In this document: in pieces, positions 13,032 to 25,200 of the stretch
Layout of the letters: every line of letters starts with the position of its first letter
How positions within the stretch are numbered: the first letter of the stretch is position 1
From: Agrypnia vestita
Lineage: Eukaryota > Arthropoda > Insecta > Trichoptera > Phryganeidae
NCBI GenBank assembly: GCA_016648135.1
Contig: JADDOH010002016.1
Coordinates: 1 to 64,000 of the forward strand
DNA length: 64,000 bases
Direction: 5' to 3'
Translations under genes and position numbers: made by a program
Notes under the pieces: generated by a model
What the model was told of the DNA's origin: nothing
Database searches by the model: none
The model's input: the letters and a program-made list of their open reading frames with translations, nothing else

Positions 13032-13584
13032 ATGGCCAATAAGAATCTGTCAAAAGAAGCAAGACTAGCGGTACATAATGGCGTTCTAGTTCCAACCCTT
13101 ATGTATGGAAGTGAAGCCTGGAATTGGCAAAAGAGGAATGAAAGTAGACTGAATGCGGTTGAAATACGGTCACTAAGACGCTTGTGTGGAAAATCTTTGG
13201 TCGATAGAGTGAGGAATGAACAAATTAGAAGTGAATGCAATGCTGGCTGTAGTGTGGTAGATAGAATAAAGAAAGGAGTGTTGAGATGGTTTGGTCATGT
13301 GGAACGTATGAACGAGGAAAGGATGGTTAAGAAAATATATGAGGCGAATGTTGAAGGCAACAGGAATAGAGGGCGTCCGCGAAAGACCTGGCACGATCAG
13401 GTACTACAAGTATTTGAGGATGGCCCTGTTAAAAGCCGCAACAACCGTAGAACGTGTATGAGAAGATGTATGAATGTGGCCGAAGCAAAAGTGGTGTGCC
13501 AGGATAGAAGAGTGTGGCGTTCAATCCTCTCTGCCTACCCCTTCAGGGAAACGGCGTGGTGGTTAGTTAGTTAGTTAATTCGTT
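13032..13584 (+). mobile_element. RTE-type LINE 3' end, longest readable copy
   Basis: An open frame of 180 codons (13032-13574) reading LAVHNGVLVPTLMYGSEAWN, RRLCGKSLVDRVRNEQIR, VLRWFGHVERMNEERMVKKI, and GRPRKTWHDQVLQVFEDG. This is the C-terminal end of the reverse-transcriptase polyprotein in RTE-like non-LTR elements (the YGSEAW and RWFGHVERM motifs follow the RT domain). It ends in a short (GTTA)n run near 13562-13578, typical of RTE tails. It is 5'-truncated: no RT core or endonuclease lies upstream. Homologous 3' ends occur at 45112-45310 and 54635-54850. Confidence 0.85.
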
Positions 13585-13589
13585 TTTAA

Positions 13590-15529
13590 AATGACAATAT
13601 TTATTAAAATGCCCTTATAAAATCTGTTGATTGGGATGATTACTTAATTTTAAAATATATCTACGGCTGAAAGATGTAAGAGAAACAACCTTTTAACTAA
13701 AAATATGTATAATACATTTATATATTTTAAGGAAAATAGATTTTATTGCGAAGTAACCGCACTTCTATAATCGTATTTTCATAGCGAAAATGTTAACGAG
13801 TGTCCCCGGCATGATATGTTTCTGATTCCTTGTGGTAACCGGAAGGTTTTTTTTGATAGATTTTTTTTTCTATAAATCCTTCTATCTGATTTTCTCATTT
13901 GTTTTCATATATATTTTAAAATACATATATATTTTAAATTACGTTACATTCAGGGCTATTTTGTACCTTAAATATTCTTATACATAATATCCTTATATCT
14001 TTCTTCATATCACGAGTGGGGAAACTTGAAAGGAAACAGTTATAATATTAACATTGGGGTGAATTTTAAATTTCTTATTTAATATGCGGATTAGATAGAT
14101 ATGTGACAATTTTGTTCTGAATAATAATATATTTCAAATAGAAAACAGACACATGAGAATTGTATACTGTAATGCTGTTGTGGTGTGAGTAATTGTATAA
14201 ATTATACCTTTTTTTACAAAAAGCTTTTTGTACAATTTTCACCCCTGGATTTTATACACCAGTTATAGTTACACTTTTTTGTTGATATTTCCTGAGTTGG
14301 TAACTACTCCCGGAGGGTATTGTTAATTTGTAGGAACTTCATAACTCCCATAGTAAAAATAACTACAAAGTTTGATTATTATTTATATCATTATAAATAT
14401 ATCCTACGGAGATGCTTCATTGTTATTTTATTCAGTGACAATTGTTAAAAAGTATGTTTTCCTCAGAGAATAGGCCGTTAAAATGTGAATCAGTCATTCA
14501 CAGTAACCCGGCAGTAAACCTTTTTAATTGCATCATAAAGTTTATTGTGAAATACCTAAATATCACTAAGAGCATTACCTAGTCATCACAAAACTACGCG
14601 AGATATTTTATATCAGATTTAAGCTGTTTGATAACAAACATATTTATTACCGTGGGAACATATTTAAATGGACAAAGAAATTGTCTATCACAGAATAGAT
14701 ATTTAATTTTTCTTTTTCTCTGTACTTTACCTTTATCCCCGTAGACGTAAAGTACATTCGTATTTTACTAGCGGTTAGTAGCCCGCGTTGCCCGAGATTC
14801 CCATAAAGTTATCATTTAAAACGAACACTAATGAACATGCCCTAGGGCTAATTTAATGGCAACACCTATCGTTAAAAAGGAAAAAATGTTTTTTTCCAAG
14901 AATTTAAGGCATGAAATCACATTATCTAAAACATTTTTGATATCATAATTTAAGTAATGCTTTATTTTGACTATTTTAAATAGATATGTTTGTATAAATT
15001 GAATATAGTCATACATACGAGTATATTATATTTATCCATTGTATTAAGCATTCATTGTAAAGGTACCTAAGGTTAAAGAAGAATATGTGAGTGGGATGCT
15101 CAGTATAGGAACACGCTATAAGATTAGTCTGACATCGCGATCAGAACAGCTCGCGTGCGATCAGTGATCGGTATTATTAGTTATTAGTATAATTTTCTTG
15201 AGTTGAACCTCTGTTTAGCTCGAGTTCACCTTTATTTTATCATAGTATTAATTACCAATCCTTATATAGAATTTTATTTGTTGAATTGCTAGCAAATTTG
15301 ATTTTATTCATACTTATTTTTGCATATCTTATAAATTTACCGCGGATATTGCAAGTCAACAAAATATCTTGAAAATTAAATTTATTAATCAATTCAACCC
15401 TGAGTAAAGAAAAATAAAGAAGGGTCTATCGCTAGTCGGCAATTGTGCAATATATTGTTTAGTAAGATTTTTGTTCACGAACTTTGTAATATTTCATTTG
15501 TCTATTTCATTTATCAATATATTGATACT
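13590..15529. other. No supported gene
   Basis: AT-rich sequence without recognised repeats or coding motifs. Confidence 0.5.
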
Positions 15530-15754
15530 CATTTTTTTATTTTTTTTATTTTAATTTCTTTATTGAAAATAAAAATATTACATACATACATTTTACATTA
15601 AATATAACATTTATTTGTACATGTTTAACTGTCCCCTGTAAAGTAATACTTGTGTTTGGGGACGAAAGTATGATGCATAAGTGCATGATTGAATAAGAAT
15701 GTATAATTTAATAATGGAACAGTGTAGTGAAATACAAACATCATAAGATAAATA

Positions 15755-17041
15755 TTAGGTCCTTACATATGAAATTGGAGTTTAGTATGGGAGGAACATG
15801 AAGCCGATTTTTTTTTATTATAATATATTTATTTAATCAAAGTATGTACCATTGCTATCTATGCACTTTTGCCATCTCATAGGTAGTTCACCGATCCCTT
15901 TACTAAAAAAACCATTCGGACGGGAATCAATAAAATCTTTGAAGGCGGTTTGGACTGCCCCATCGGAGTTGAATTTTTTCCTTTGCAAGAAGTTATCCAA
16001 ATTTCAAAAAAAATGGTAATCTGTTGGGGCAAGGTCCGGAGAGTACGGTGGATGTCTTAGACATTCCAATTGAAGCTCCTCTAATTTGGTAGCCGTCTGT
16101 TGTGCAGTGTGTGGTCTAGCGTTATCATGAAGCAGCAGTGGCCTAGAGCGATTAACCAGCCTCGGTTGTTTAGCAGCTAGCTTTTCCATCATGGTTTGCA
16201 GTTGCTGACAATAGACATCTGCCGTAATCGTCTGGCCAGATTTAAGAAAGCTGTAGTGAACGACACCAGCACTAGTCCACCAAACGCTCACAAGTAACTT
16301 TTTTGGAGTCAATTTTCGCTTGGGGCATGGTTTGGCTGGTTCGGCAGGGTTCAGCCATTGCGATGAGCGCTTCCGATTATCGTACAGGATCCACTTTTCA
16401 TCACAGGTAATGATTCGATTTAAAATCCCTTCATTATTGTGCCGGTTGAGTAATGCAACGCAGCAGTCAACGCGCGTTTGTTGATTTGCTTCACTCAATT
16501 CGTGAGGTACCCACCTTTCAAGCTTTTTTCACCTTACCAATTTGCTTCAAGTGGATTAAAACAGTTTTATCACTAACACCGCAGCCTGCAGCTCACTCGG
16601 ATGTGGTTTGTGATGGATCCGCTTCCACAATAGCCTTCAATTCTTCATTATCAACTTTGGTCTCCGGCCGTCCACGGGGCTTGTTCTGCAGGTCGAAATT
16701 TCCAGAACGAAAACGTTGGAACCAAAAACGCACTGTGTTTTCTTTTGCGGCACCGTCGCCGTACACATCATTAATCCTTCGAACCGTTTCTGCAGCACTG
16801 GTATCACGGTGGAACTCGTACTCGTTAATAACGCGATATTTCAAGTTTTTCATTTTGTAAACTGAGTGACGCAAAGAAAAAAACAATTGAGGAAAAAACA
16901 AAAGAATTATAATTTTCAAAACACAAATACATGAGTAAATAGCTGTATAAATTTGGATTTGGAATTCCTAACCAAAGAGAAGATATTTGAGATCAAATTT
17001 GCCAGTACGATAAAACGTCATTTTCATATGTAAGGACCTAA
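15755..17041 (-). mobile_element. mariner element copy 1 (1287 bp, cecropia-like)
   Basis: Terminal inverted repeats begin TTAGGTCCTTACATATGAAA at the left and end with the complementary TTTCATATGTAAGGACCTAA at the right. The element is flanked by TA on both sides (15753-15754 and 17042-17043), the target duplication expected for Tc1/mariner. The 1.29-kb length is standard for mariner. It encodes a transposase on the minus strand, now inactivated. The protein resembles the cecropia-type mariners that include human Hsmar1; subfamily placement is from recognition and not a tree. It sits inside an older A-tailed repeat at 15530-17220. Confidence 0.95.
15833..16853 (-). pseudogene. mariner transposase pseudogene, copy 1
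   Basis: The reading starts at MKNLKYRVINEYE (16853) and ends SNGTYFD-stop (15833). The N-terminal HTH region is followed by the linker and a catalytic domain with ITCDEKW (first Asp), LLHDNARPHTA (second Asp) and YSPDLAPTDYHFF (third Asp). There are 34 residues between the last two Asps, the D,D34D spacing of mariner. Three lesions are visible. A Leu codon has become TGA at 16593-16595. An extra T in the T-run at 16524-16529 shifts frame. An Arg CGA has become TGA at 16004-16006. Copy 2 keeps the coding state at all three sites, so the lesions belong to this copy. It cannot make active transposase. Confidence 0.93.
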
Positions 17042-17313
17042 TATTAGTGACTCAGGTGTACTAATTATTTCGAAGTAACGTTATTTTTTGTAATTCTAAC
17101 TATTTTTTGTTTTAATAATGTATATTCTATTTATTTTATGTGTTTCTTGAATTTTGTATAGTGTTCTTCAGTTCTAATATTCATTGGTAATTCATTCATT
17201 TTTAAATTGGAGGGAGAGGATAGGGTGGCCAGAGGAGGTTGTCTGCATTTTAGGCAAATCTATCTATCTTACTGTTGCATGTAGAATAACTATGCGAAAT
17301 TTGGAATGCACGG

Positions 17314-17494
17314 TATTCAATTGTTGTGGGGGTTAATACACTCGCCTAATGATCTGGTAGCCGGGTTTCAAGCCTCGTCCTAGAAATCCACCAAGTTACT
17401 CCTATGTTCACAGTACAGTGGTTAAGCTTCGTTTAAAAAAGGAAAGATTATTGATATGACACGTATTGCGTGTACGCATCTCTAATTTAAAAAA
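17314..17494 (+). repeat. tRNA-derived SINE, family S1, copy 3 (diverged)
   Basis: TTGTTGTGGGGGTTAATACA, B box CCGGGTTTCAAGCC, then AAGTTACTCCTATGTTCA and TGACACGTATTGCGTGT before an A-rich end. Confidence 0.75.
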
Positions 17495-17499
17495 CACAC

Positions 17500-18929
17500 G
17501 CACATTTATATCAGAGGTGGGTTAGAGCAGAGCGGCCAAAATTTTTATTTAGATTGGTCAAAAGATATAGGAATATACATAGAATAGACAGACATTCAGT
17601 TTTATATACATGTATAGATTATCAATCATTTAACCGTCCCCTCTTATAATGTTATTAAACTATTTAATTTTGATGGTTACGGAGGCCTCTACGGCCTGGA
17701 GGTTCATCCTCATATGATCCCGTCGGTGGTGTGTATGTTATTAAATTAAAAAACTCGAGCCTCTTCACTTTGAATTAAGGAATAGGGACTCTCTTACCGC
17801 GTCTTTTCTGCATTATTTTAGAAATTCAGGCTTTAACTATGTACGCTGATATTTGAGTTCCGTGGGAAGTGACAGAGATCGAACTCTTGCGCCCGCAATG
17901 GGACAGCTCTTCTGAAATATGTAAATGAATTCGGGCAGTGAAATATTGAAGAGCCTTCCCTCATCCTTCAATGTTCGGCCGAAAGATTTATGTAGATCTC
18001 CGGTACATCTGTTTCTGGTGTATTTATATGTACAAGTAATCTATTTTTACAACCCGACTGGAACGATTTTAGTACAAAATTGTTGATGAATTTGAGTGTT
18101 CAGCATAACTTTTGATGGCCGAAGTTATTTTTATTATCAAAAAATACATTTTGGATTAGATTTTTCAGTTCCATTAAGATTACAGGGTATTATTTAAGTA
18201 TTATAAAGTATCATGGACCGGATAATATAATATTGATTAATTTAGTCAATCATTCGTCTAAAAATGTAATTTTTTGTTTAATCTTAAATCCAATCCGTGT
18301 GAAACTATCGGATTGCCAAATACCGCTTAAATATCTGCTCGATTGAGGCTCATTGAAATTGCTGTTCGATTATGAACGGAAGTAACACATTACCTACACA
18401 TACTAAATAAAATGATATGTAGATTAATCAAATAATTTTTAGATTTTGAAGAATATTCAAGTTCAAGTTTAACTCATTTCACATTATATGATATCGAGTA
18501 GTTATTTTCCATGAAATGGAATATCCATTTCTGACACAACATTTGAACCACATAGTTTACATTTTTGTTGCATTCCGTGAGTAATTTTGTGTAAATTAAA
18601 ACGGGAAATCGTTTAATGGAGTGTGGGTTAGACGTCTCTTTGGTACGTATTCGCAACAAGTTCAACGTTTCTCCTCGGCGAATAGGAGCGTCCTCTGACG
18701 CAGCTACATTTATTTTGAAATTGATATAATTTAATTGAACTTGGACATAATAATACGGGAGTTAAAAGTTGGTGAACATGTATGTAGGTTAAGCAGGAAT
18801 CTATAATAACGACAAAAATAATTATAATAAAATAATCATCTTTTAAAAAAATTTATTACAAAAACTCCTATATATAAAGAACAATATTTTTACTTACTCA
18901 ACATATTTTGCAATACATACTTAAACAAC
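17500..18929. other. No supported gene
   Basis: AT-rich. A B-box-like AGAGTTCGATCTC (minus strand, about 17875-17890) is the only tRNA-like trace. Confidence 0.45.
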
Positions 18930-19240
18930 ATTTGGAGCTCGGGCATTGAGATAAGAGAAACTACATTCTATAACTCTGTGCAACTTTTGGCCTATGCTGA
19001 TGATATCGAAGTTACTGAAATACTCCTGAGGCCTTACTTAATTCCTTTATAAGTCTTGAAAGTTCTTCAAAAAAGATGGGTCCGATAATAAATATGCAAA
19101 AGACCAAATACATGGTCGTTTGATGCAACCAGCACACCTCAATATTCTGATGTGCAAACTAAAACCACGAAACCAAGATTCATGTACCTCGGATCTCTGA
19201 TAAGAAATAAGAATATCATTACAGAAGAGATTAAACTAAT
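18930..19240 (+). pseudogene. LINE reverse-transcriptase fragment with YADD box
   Basis: The reading QLLAYADDIEVTE carries the catalytic YADD motif. It is followed by KKMGPIINMQKTKYMVV and then RFMYLGSLIRNKNIITEEIK, the order seen in RTE-like elements just upstream of the region found at 13032. Stops and frame changes interrupt it, and both ends are truncated. It is probably the same broad lineage as the other RTE-type pieces. Confidence 0.75.
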
Positions 19241-19291
19241 ATATCTATAAGTTTTTGAAATTCTAAATAATGTTTTTTTATATAAAGAAAA

Positions 19292-19452
19292 TAGAGACGC
19301 GGACACATCAATATTCTTACTATTTTCAAAATATGCTAAACGCTTATGCTATGAAAATAGGACTAACTTGTTGGTGTCCTGTAATGGGGCTCGAATCACC
19401 GACCACCAAATCAATAAGCGAACGTCATGACCATTACACCAATAAGCTACTC
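19292..19452 (-). repeat. tRNA-derived SINE, family S1, copy 4
   Basis: On the minus strand it begins GAGTAGCTTATTGGTGTAAT, with B box TGATTCGAGCCCC, then ACAAGTTAGTCCTATTTTCA and AGTAAGAATATTGATGTG. It lies just left of the foldback element at 19500. Confidence 0.78.
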
Positions 19453-19499
19453 AAATATTCAAAATACTGTTTGAAAAAATATTATTTGTGAATAGAGTA

Positions 19500-20006
19500 G
19501 GAGCCAGCGACCGCCAGATTTACGTTATTATATCAAAACTGAAATATTTTCTCTAGATGTACACTACAGTAGGTGAGAAGGTCTGAATATTGTAACATTT
19601 GAGTTATGGGGATTTTGACAAAAAATAAGCAATACAAGTACAAATAATGCGTAAGTAAAACGATAAAATATAAGTTGTCGGGTAATACTGTTTAATAGTG
19701 GCCAGAATAAAATATATAAAATTCTGATTTGTTACTATAAAGTATCTAAATTATACGATTTTTTACACAGCTTCCGAGCATCTGGCAATGATGAATATGA
19801 GTGTATATTAGTTACTGTTAAACATATTAAAAAATCAGATTTGTTATTTTTGCGTTTTACTTACACATATTTAGTACCCGTTATCTGCCAAAATCCCCCG
19901 AACTAAAATGTTATAATATCCAAACCTTCTTGCATACTACAGTGTACATGTAGAGAAAATATTTCAGGTTTGATACTATAACGTAAGTCTGGCGATCGCT
20001 GGCTCT
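19500..20006. mobile_element. Foldback element with about 150-bp inverted arms (507 bp)
   Basis: The left arm starts GGAGCCAGCGACCGCCAG and the right arm ends CTGGCGATCGCTGGCTCT. Arms of about 150 bp (19500-19650 and 19850-20006) are recognisably inverted copies, sharing for example GAAATATTTTCTCTA and GTACACT. TA flanks both ends (19498-19499, 20007-20008). The loop has no coding potential. The right flank is shared with the TTA target of the Harbinger element that starts at 20009. Confidence 0.72.
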
Positions 20007-20008
20007 TA

Positions 20009-20786
20009 AGGTACAGATACACATGCTTCTTTACTGGCATGCTAATGAGCATGCCACTAATAAGCATGCCCTAACAACTGTACACACTTGCTCATTACTG
20101 GCATGCTTATTAGTGGCATGCTCATAAATAAGCATGTCCAAAGCTAACAATCAAACACACATGCTTATTAGTGGCATGCTCTTGTCATAGAATAGAGACG
20201 CTCTTGTTCAAAATGGAAACTTTGCAAACTGAAATAGAAAATTCAAGTGAACCAATAAATCAAAAAAGTTCCCGAGTTTCCATCCGCACATTTTTGATTT
20301 TAGTTTATATAATTTTTATTGTAATATTTGAATCATTCATGCCTATTAATAAAGTTTCGTAAACATTATTTCTCACTATATTATTTTTACACAACGGTGA
20401 CCGAGTATTCCACAGACATTCGTGATTCCTATAATAAGTCACGAAAAGTAATTTTTTATCATCTCCCCAACGCGCCATATTTGTTTCATCTGTCGCGGAC
20501 TGAGAAAATCGCATCGATAATACTAGCCGCGAAGCCCGCGAATGACATAAGCATGCTCATAAATAAGCAAGTCTGTTCACACATGCTCCAAAGATACCCC
20601 TTCTCTATGGTGAATGACAGTGGCATGCTTATAAATCAACCGGCGGTTGATTTTTGAGCATGCCACTAGGTGGCATGCTCATTTCTAGCAATGTGCGTAC
20701 ACACATGCCACTAATAAGCATGCCACTGTCAAAGTCGATACTGCGCATGCTCACGTGCCACTAAAGAAGCATGTGTATCAGACGCT
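20009..20786. mobile_element. PIF/Harbinger-type element, non-autonomous (778 bp)
   Basis: Flanked by TTA at 20006-20008 and 20787-20789, the 3-bp target duplication of PIF/Harbinger. The imperfect terminal repeats share GATACACATGCTTCTTTA followed by TGGCA. The ends are packed with direct and inverted copies of a subterminal motif built on GGCATGCTTATTAGTGGCAT; about a dozen GCATGC cores occur in 20030-20200 and 20540-20770. The unrepeated core (about 20205-20540) carries a minus-strand MADF-domain exon. No transposase (DDE) sequence is visible, so it must be mobilised in trans if at all. Confidence 0.75.
20305..20514 (-). pseudogene. MADF-domain exon of a Harbinger accessory protein (fragment)
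   Basis: A 69-codon open frame starting MRFSQSATDETN or, more likely, at the internal MARWGDDKK. The segment LLFVTYYRNHECLWN, then KNNIVRNNVYETLL, matches the pattern of MADF/Myb-like domains (short N-terminal helix, Tyr/His-X-LW, then KN..R...Y). PIF/Harbinger elements encode such a DNA-binding protein beside the transposase. The similarity stops mid-domain, which fits either a first exon or a truncated gene. The assignment is from motif recognition; an HMM search would decide it. Confidence 0.55.
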
Positions 20787-20799
20787 TTAGTCTAAAACG

Positions 20800-21120
20800 T
20801 TGTCTCGATAGCTTCTCGGGCTGGTCTAAGGTCGCCGATCAGACGAACGTTTACCACCAGATTTGTTATTTCGCGGTCCAAACTCGCAAGTGCCTACGCA
20901 GCTGTTCCGTTCCAGTCCGCCGAACACAATGGCGTCTCCGAGACTTCCTTTATTTGTCGCAGCGCGGTGTCATCCGCGGCTTCTGCACACGTGCGAGAAT
21001 CCGCCGCTGCTCAGTGGGTCAGCTGCGTCGAATGTCCGATTGGATTAGAAGTGAGCCAAATGGAAACAAAACAATTATTACCACGGTCGGCGCCGCGTTG
21101 CGATGTCAGAACTCCGGACA
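20800..21120. promoter_or_regulatory. GC-rich block right of the Harbinger element
   Basis: CpG-rich segment (CGCAGCGCGGTGTCATCCGC, GTCGGCGCCGCGTTGCGATG). Open frames cross it on the plus strand, but the longest begins inside the Harbinger terminus and shows no protein motif, so I do not call a gene. Confidence 0.25.
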
Positions 21121-21472
21121 ACTGAAAAAATGTTTATTTAATTGTGTTGTACGTAAAGCGTCAACTTTTACAGTTATCACTTCGGAATCGCATTTCATGT
21201 TCCCACGACTTGTGATATTAATTATTGTGTTAGGATTTTGTTTTTATTTCGTCGCTTTATGATGCCGTAACCGGATATAATATTGGAATAATTTCAATTC
21301 TCTTTCTGATTTGGTGTCGATGCTTAGTATGTGTGTAAAGTAAACAGAAAACAATGGAAACATGGTCGTTAATAAGAATGTGTTAAAGAAAACATCGAAA
21401 GATAGATTTAAAAATTAAAAACTAAATCTCTCTCTAAATAGTTAAACCTCTTTCTTCTGCTTCTACATGATT

Positions 21473-22262
21473 TATTTATTTATTTAATATTCATGTAAGA
21501 CCAACAGCACAACAAAGAAGCATAGAAAACATTGATATAATATAGATAGCCAATTACAGGTCTCCACATTTAGAAATATGTTAGTAATGATAAATATTTA
21601 TGAATTGAACTAAGGCATGTTGAAAATTATATAACAAGAAAGAATAAAAAAATTAATTATTAGCAGAAAAACATAGACATGTTAAAAAATAATATAAAAA
21701 TAATGAACAAGAGAAAAAGAGACTTAATTATTAAGTAGGAAAAAAATTTGCACTCAAAATTTTTCTTAAAACTTAGGCATGTTAAGAATTCTATAAAAAG
21801 GAAGAATAAAAAATTTAAACAAAAGAAAAAGAGACTTAATTATTAGCAGAAAAACATAGGCATGTTGAAAATAATACAAAAAGAATGAACAAGAGAAAAA
21901 GAGACTTAATTATTAAGTAGAAAAAAATTCAGCACTCAAAATTTTTCTTAATCTTGTGTGGCTGCACTCGAACAGATCAATATCCAATAATCTTATCAGT
22001 TTATTGAATGCATGATCAATGAACTGTTTTCCTCCATTCTTCGAGATCTTCGGCTTGTATAGAGCGCCTATAAGAGAGGCTTCAGTCATCTCCCAGACAT
22101 GGTCCGTCCATCTTGTTGGAGATCGATCTCTCGCCCTCCATCAATTTCATCAGATTGCTTCCCTCTCTTCTAGCAACATACCTAAACTATGAAAGAATTG
22201 TTTTGCTGCATGTTGTGGAAAGCCTTTCTTTTATACGGAATTCCTGACGAGTGGACGCATTC
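21473..22262 (-). mobile_element. LINE 3' end with tandem-repeat 3' UTR and (TAAA)n tail
   Basis: On the minus strand the left part (22262 down to about 21960) reads RWTDHVWEMTEASLIGALYK and then AEDLEEWRKTVH after a frameshift, then HAFNKLIRLLDIDLFECSHT, an RTE-like post-RT C-terminus. It is followed by about 480 bp of A/T-rich 3' UTR containing a duplicated unit (21605-21765 and 21768-21955, sharing GCATGTT and AGAGACTTAATTATTA). It ends at 21473 in TAAATAAATAAATAAAT, a simple-repeat tail as in RTE elements. Confidence 0.62.
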
Positions 22263-25200
22263 TTTCGTCTCGTCTCATCGTCCACGCCAAATAAAGAATT
22301 AAAATGTCTAAAATCTTTATTTAAATAAAATCACATTATAGTTAACTACCCCGGCACAATATTCTGAAAAAATGTAGATTAATTTTAAAAATATTTAAAA
22401 TTACTATAAAATAGACTGGAAATTATGACGCCGTCTGACTTGTTATATTAAAATGTAGATGCCGCACAGAAAAAACGTAAAAAGATTAAATTTACCGACT
22501 TAATTAATTTTAATTTATAAAAGACGACAATAAGGGATACGAGTAGGTATATTAACTTAAGCGGTAAAACTTTTTACCGGATATAGAATATAGTGTTATA
22601 AAGATACAGGGTGAGAAAAATATATATAACTAAAAAACTACCGACTCACAACAAATAATTTTTATATATTTTTCTGAAAGATTTATCAAAAATAGATTTT
22701 GAATAATGTATTGAATAATGTATTCGTTAATTAGATAGAATGGAGAAGTCCATCGGATATACAAAAATATGACTAATAAGGCAACCTAATACGCTGCTAG
22801 AAGTCTAGGGCAACTTCAAAGCAAAATTGACGAAAAACGCTGCGCTATAAGATGCGTGGCTGTTGAAGAAGCTAAAAATGTGAATCAGAAGAGAACACTA
22901 CGAGAAGACGAAATATAGACGGCTTGTGTTATGTGGTAAATGTGTGTTGCGCATGGTTGACACACACACGCACACGCTCATTATCTACTTCGTCCTACGA
23001 GCAATGTCTTGCTTCGAGAGCTCTTCGATGGCGATGGTGAGCTAACCCAGTACACTGCAGTACACTGGTACTGGTTGGTAGCGATGATCTCAATACATCT
23101 GACTATCGAGAGCGGAGGAAGTAGACCATTCGCTAGCATTAATGCTCTTCATTATGGCGAATTATTGACACAATAAAAATACATCGCACTTTTATAATAA
23201 ATACCAATTGATTTGAGTACTAATCGGTCGATTCCTGTGTCATTATCGTTCACAAGGGAGGGAGAAGAAAATGTATGAAAGGAATTATGAAGCTACGTAA
23301 ATTATACAACTATCAACACAAAGTTACGAAACCAAGTAAAAATTATACTTTAATTGATTAATATAGTTGGTATTATATATTTGATGAAATCTGTTTGTTT
23401 ATAATGAAGCAGCAAAAACTTTATAGCGGTGAACTCAGTCTTCATCACAGTTTATTCCATCGGGAATTTCTAGTTCAAAGGGAATATTTTCAGCTCGCAA
23501 GGTCATTTCCACCATGAGTTGTGCAACTATGAAAAATACATTTAACTATGTAAAATAAGAATATGGCGTCATATTGTTACATATTTTTCAATTGTTTAGT
23601 AAGAAAAAATATTTTTGAAATCCACGTAAGTTTTTTTTATTATATATAATTTTAAAGAATATTCGGGGGAAATGTATTTGAATGTGTTGAGACAAATTTG
23701 TGAGGACTTGTTTTTTTCAGTCATTTTTCCGGCGTTTTTCAGTGAAATACAAGCGAATGTGAAATAAATGTACTCGTATACAAGAATCTAAATCATGAAT
23801 AAAACCGGATAGTAAAGCTTGTCCTTAATATTTTGATTCGATGATTGTGAGAGTAACGGCCACATGTTACGTTATAATTAATTGAAACGGTACACAACTG
23901 TTACGCGCATCCACAAATATTTGGTTACGCATGTCAATAATGGACTTACCGGTCCAAAGCCGAAATGCGAAGCTATACCTGTGCGTGATTCGGCTAATTA
24001 CCCGGTCGGGTGCCGCGGCGAGGCGCCCCCCGGCGAGGCGCGCTCCGCGGCGACGCACCCGTGTGACGTGCTGCGACAGAAGAATGGACATGTAAGCCGC
24101 GCGGTACAATGCCACAATATTCGCGTAACATTCCGTTTAAACCGGTTACACTAATATTAACCCAGATATAAATGCTCCCAATTATTGCGAGGTGGCCGGA
24201 TGAACGAAAACAATGTTGTATTCTCTGCAAATTGGTTTATTTAAGACGCTCCATGACATCTGAGCACAATAGTCAGGCGGACAGGTATACCTTAATCGTT
24301 CGACCTTCTCTAACGACTCTGAATGACTCCAAAATAATGTTTTTAACGCAACAATTCACAATCATAATTGTAATCTTGAAAATGATGAATTGAATGTGAC
24401 ATTCGAGTTATATTCACAGGTCTCGGAATATTGTTCCCCCATAATTCTTCAACCGGAAAAATTTGACCGCATAATATTGTTAAGTACATAGAACAAATAT
24501 TTTAGATAGGTATGTACTTGTGTATATATTCCCTTATACTCGTGACTATTATAAAAGGAAAAGCTCTAAATTAAAGCAGACAAAAAATCTAGAATGCAGT
24601 CAGTCACATTTAATAAAAATATGGAATATTTTATTTTGATATATTTGGCGAACAATATTCCGGACACATATTCGCTGTTCAAGACATTGTATTTCACGTA
24701 TTTTTGCCTTCTCCATGAGGCTCCATCTGCGATACATTTTAGTAATCCCTGGGATGATACATACACATGCCATATATAGTCAGGGGTTAAACGGGATGAT
24801 TTCTTTTTTTGCAAAAATTATTTATTATTCATATTTAGTACTTTTACTTGTTAGTCATTATCCTTTTAACTAACTGCCTTTGAAAATTCAGGTTTTTGCG
24901 ATGATCACTTCGGCTCGAATTCTGATCCTTTGAAATAAAAAAAAAAGGAAAGGCTTATTATTACATATACACATGAGTTGATCGAAGAATTTCCACATAT
25001 CGATTTGATAAAAAATGACAAATGTTGAAAGTGAAAATTTCGATTTCACAATAAAAAAACACTTAATGGTATTCTGATGTAAAAATTACTCGTAATTAGA
25101 AATAAACGATCCGATAGTTTTCGAGATATTTTCGTAAATGATCTGCAAAACAATGATTTAGAGAAAAACGCGTTTTTAGTTTAAAGTATTGTTTACATTG

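Larger units (their letters stand above)
15530..17220 (-). mobile_element. Older A-tailed repeat interrupted by mariner copy 1 (tentative)
   Basis: On the minus strand the left end reads as AATAAA followed by an A-rich run (15530-15575 on the plus strand is T-rich), like the 3' end of a retroposed sequence. The mariner at 15755-17041 splits it. The flanks outside the TA duplication read on as plain AT-rich DNA with no coding motif, so family and far boundary are unknown. Confidence 0.3.

Noticed and set aside
13010..13394. Minus-strand frames at 13.0-13.4 kb
   Set aside because: Antisense of the LINE C-terminal reading.
16453..16860. Plus-strand 135-codon frame
   Set aside because: Antisense shadow of the mariner transposase at 15833-16853.
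20771..21262. 163-codon open frame over the GC-rich block
   Set aside because: It starts inside the Harbinger terminal repeat, has no recognisable domain, and its length is explained by the GC-rich composition.
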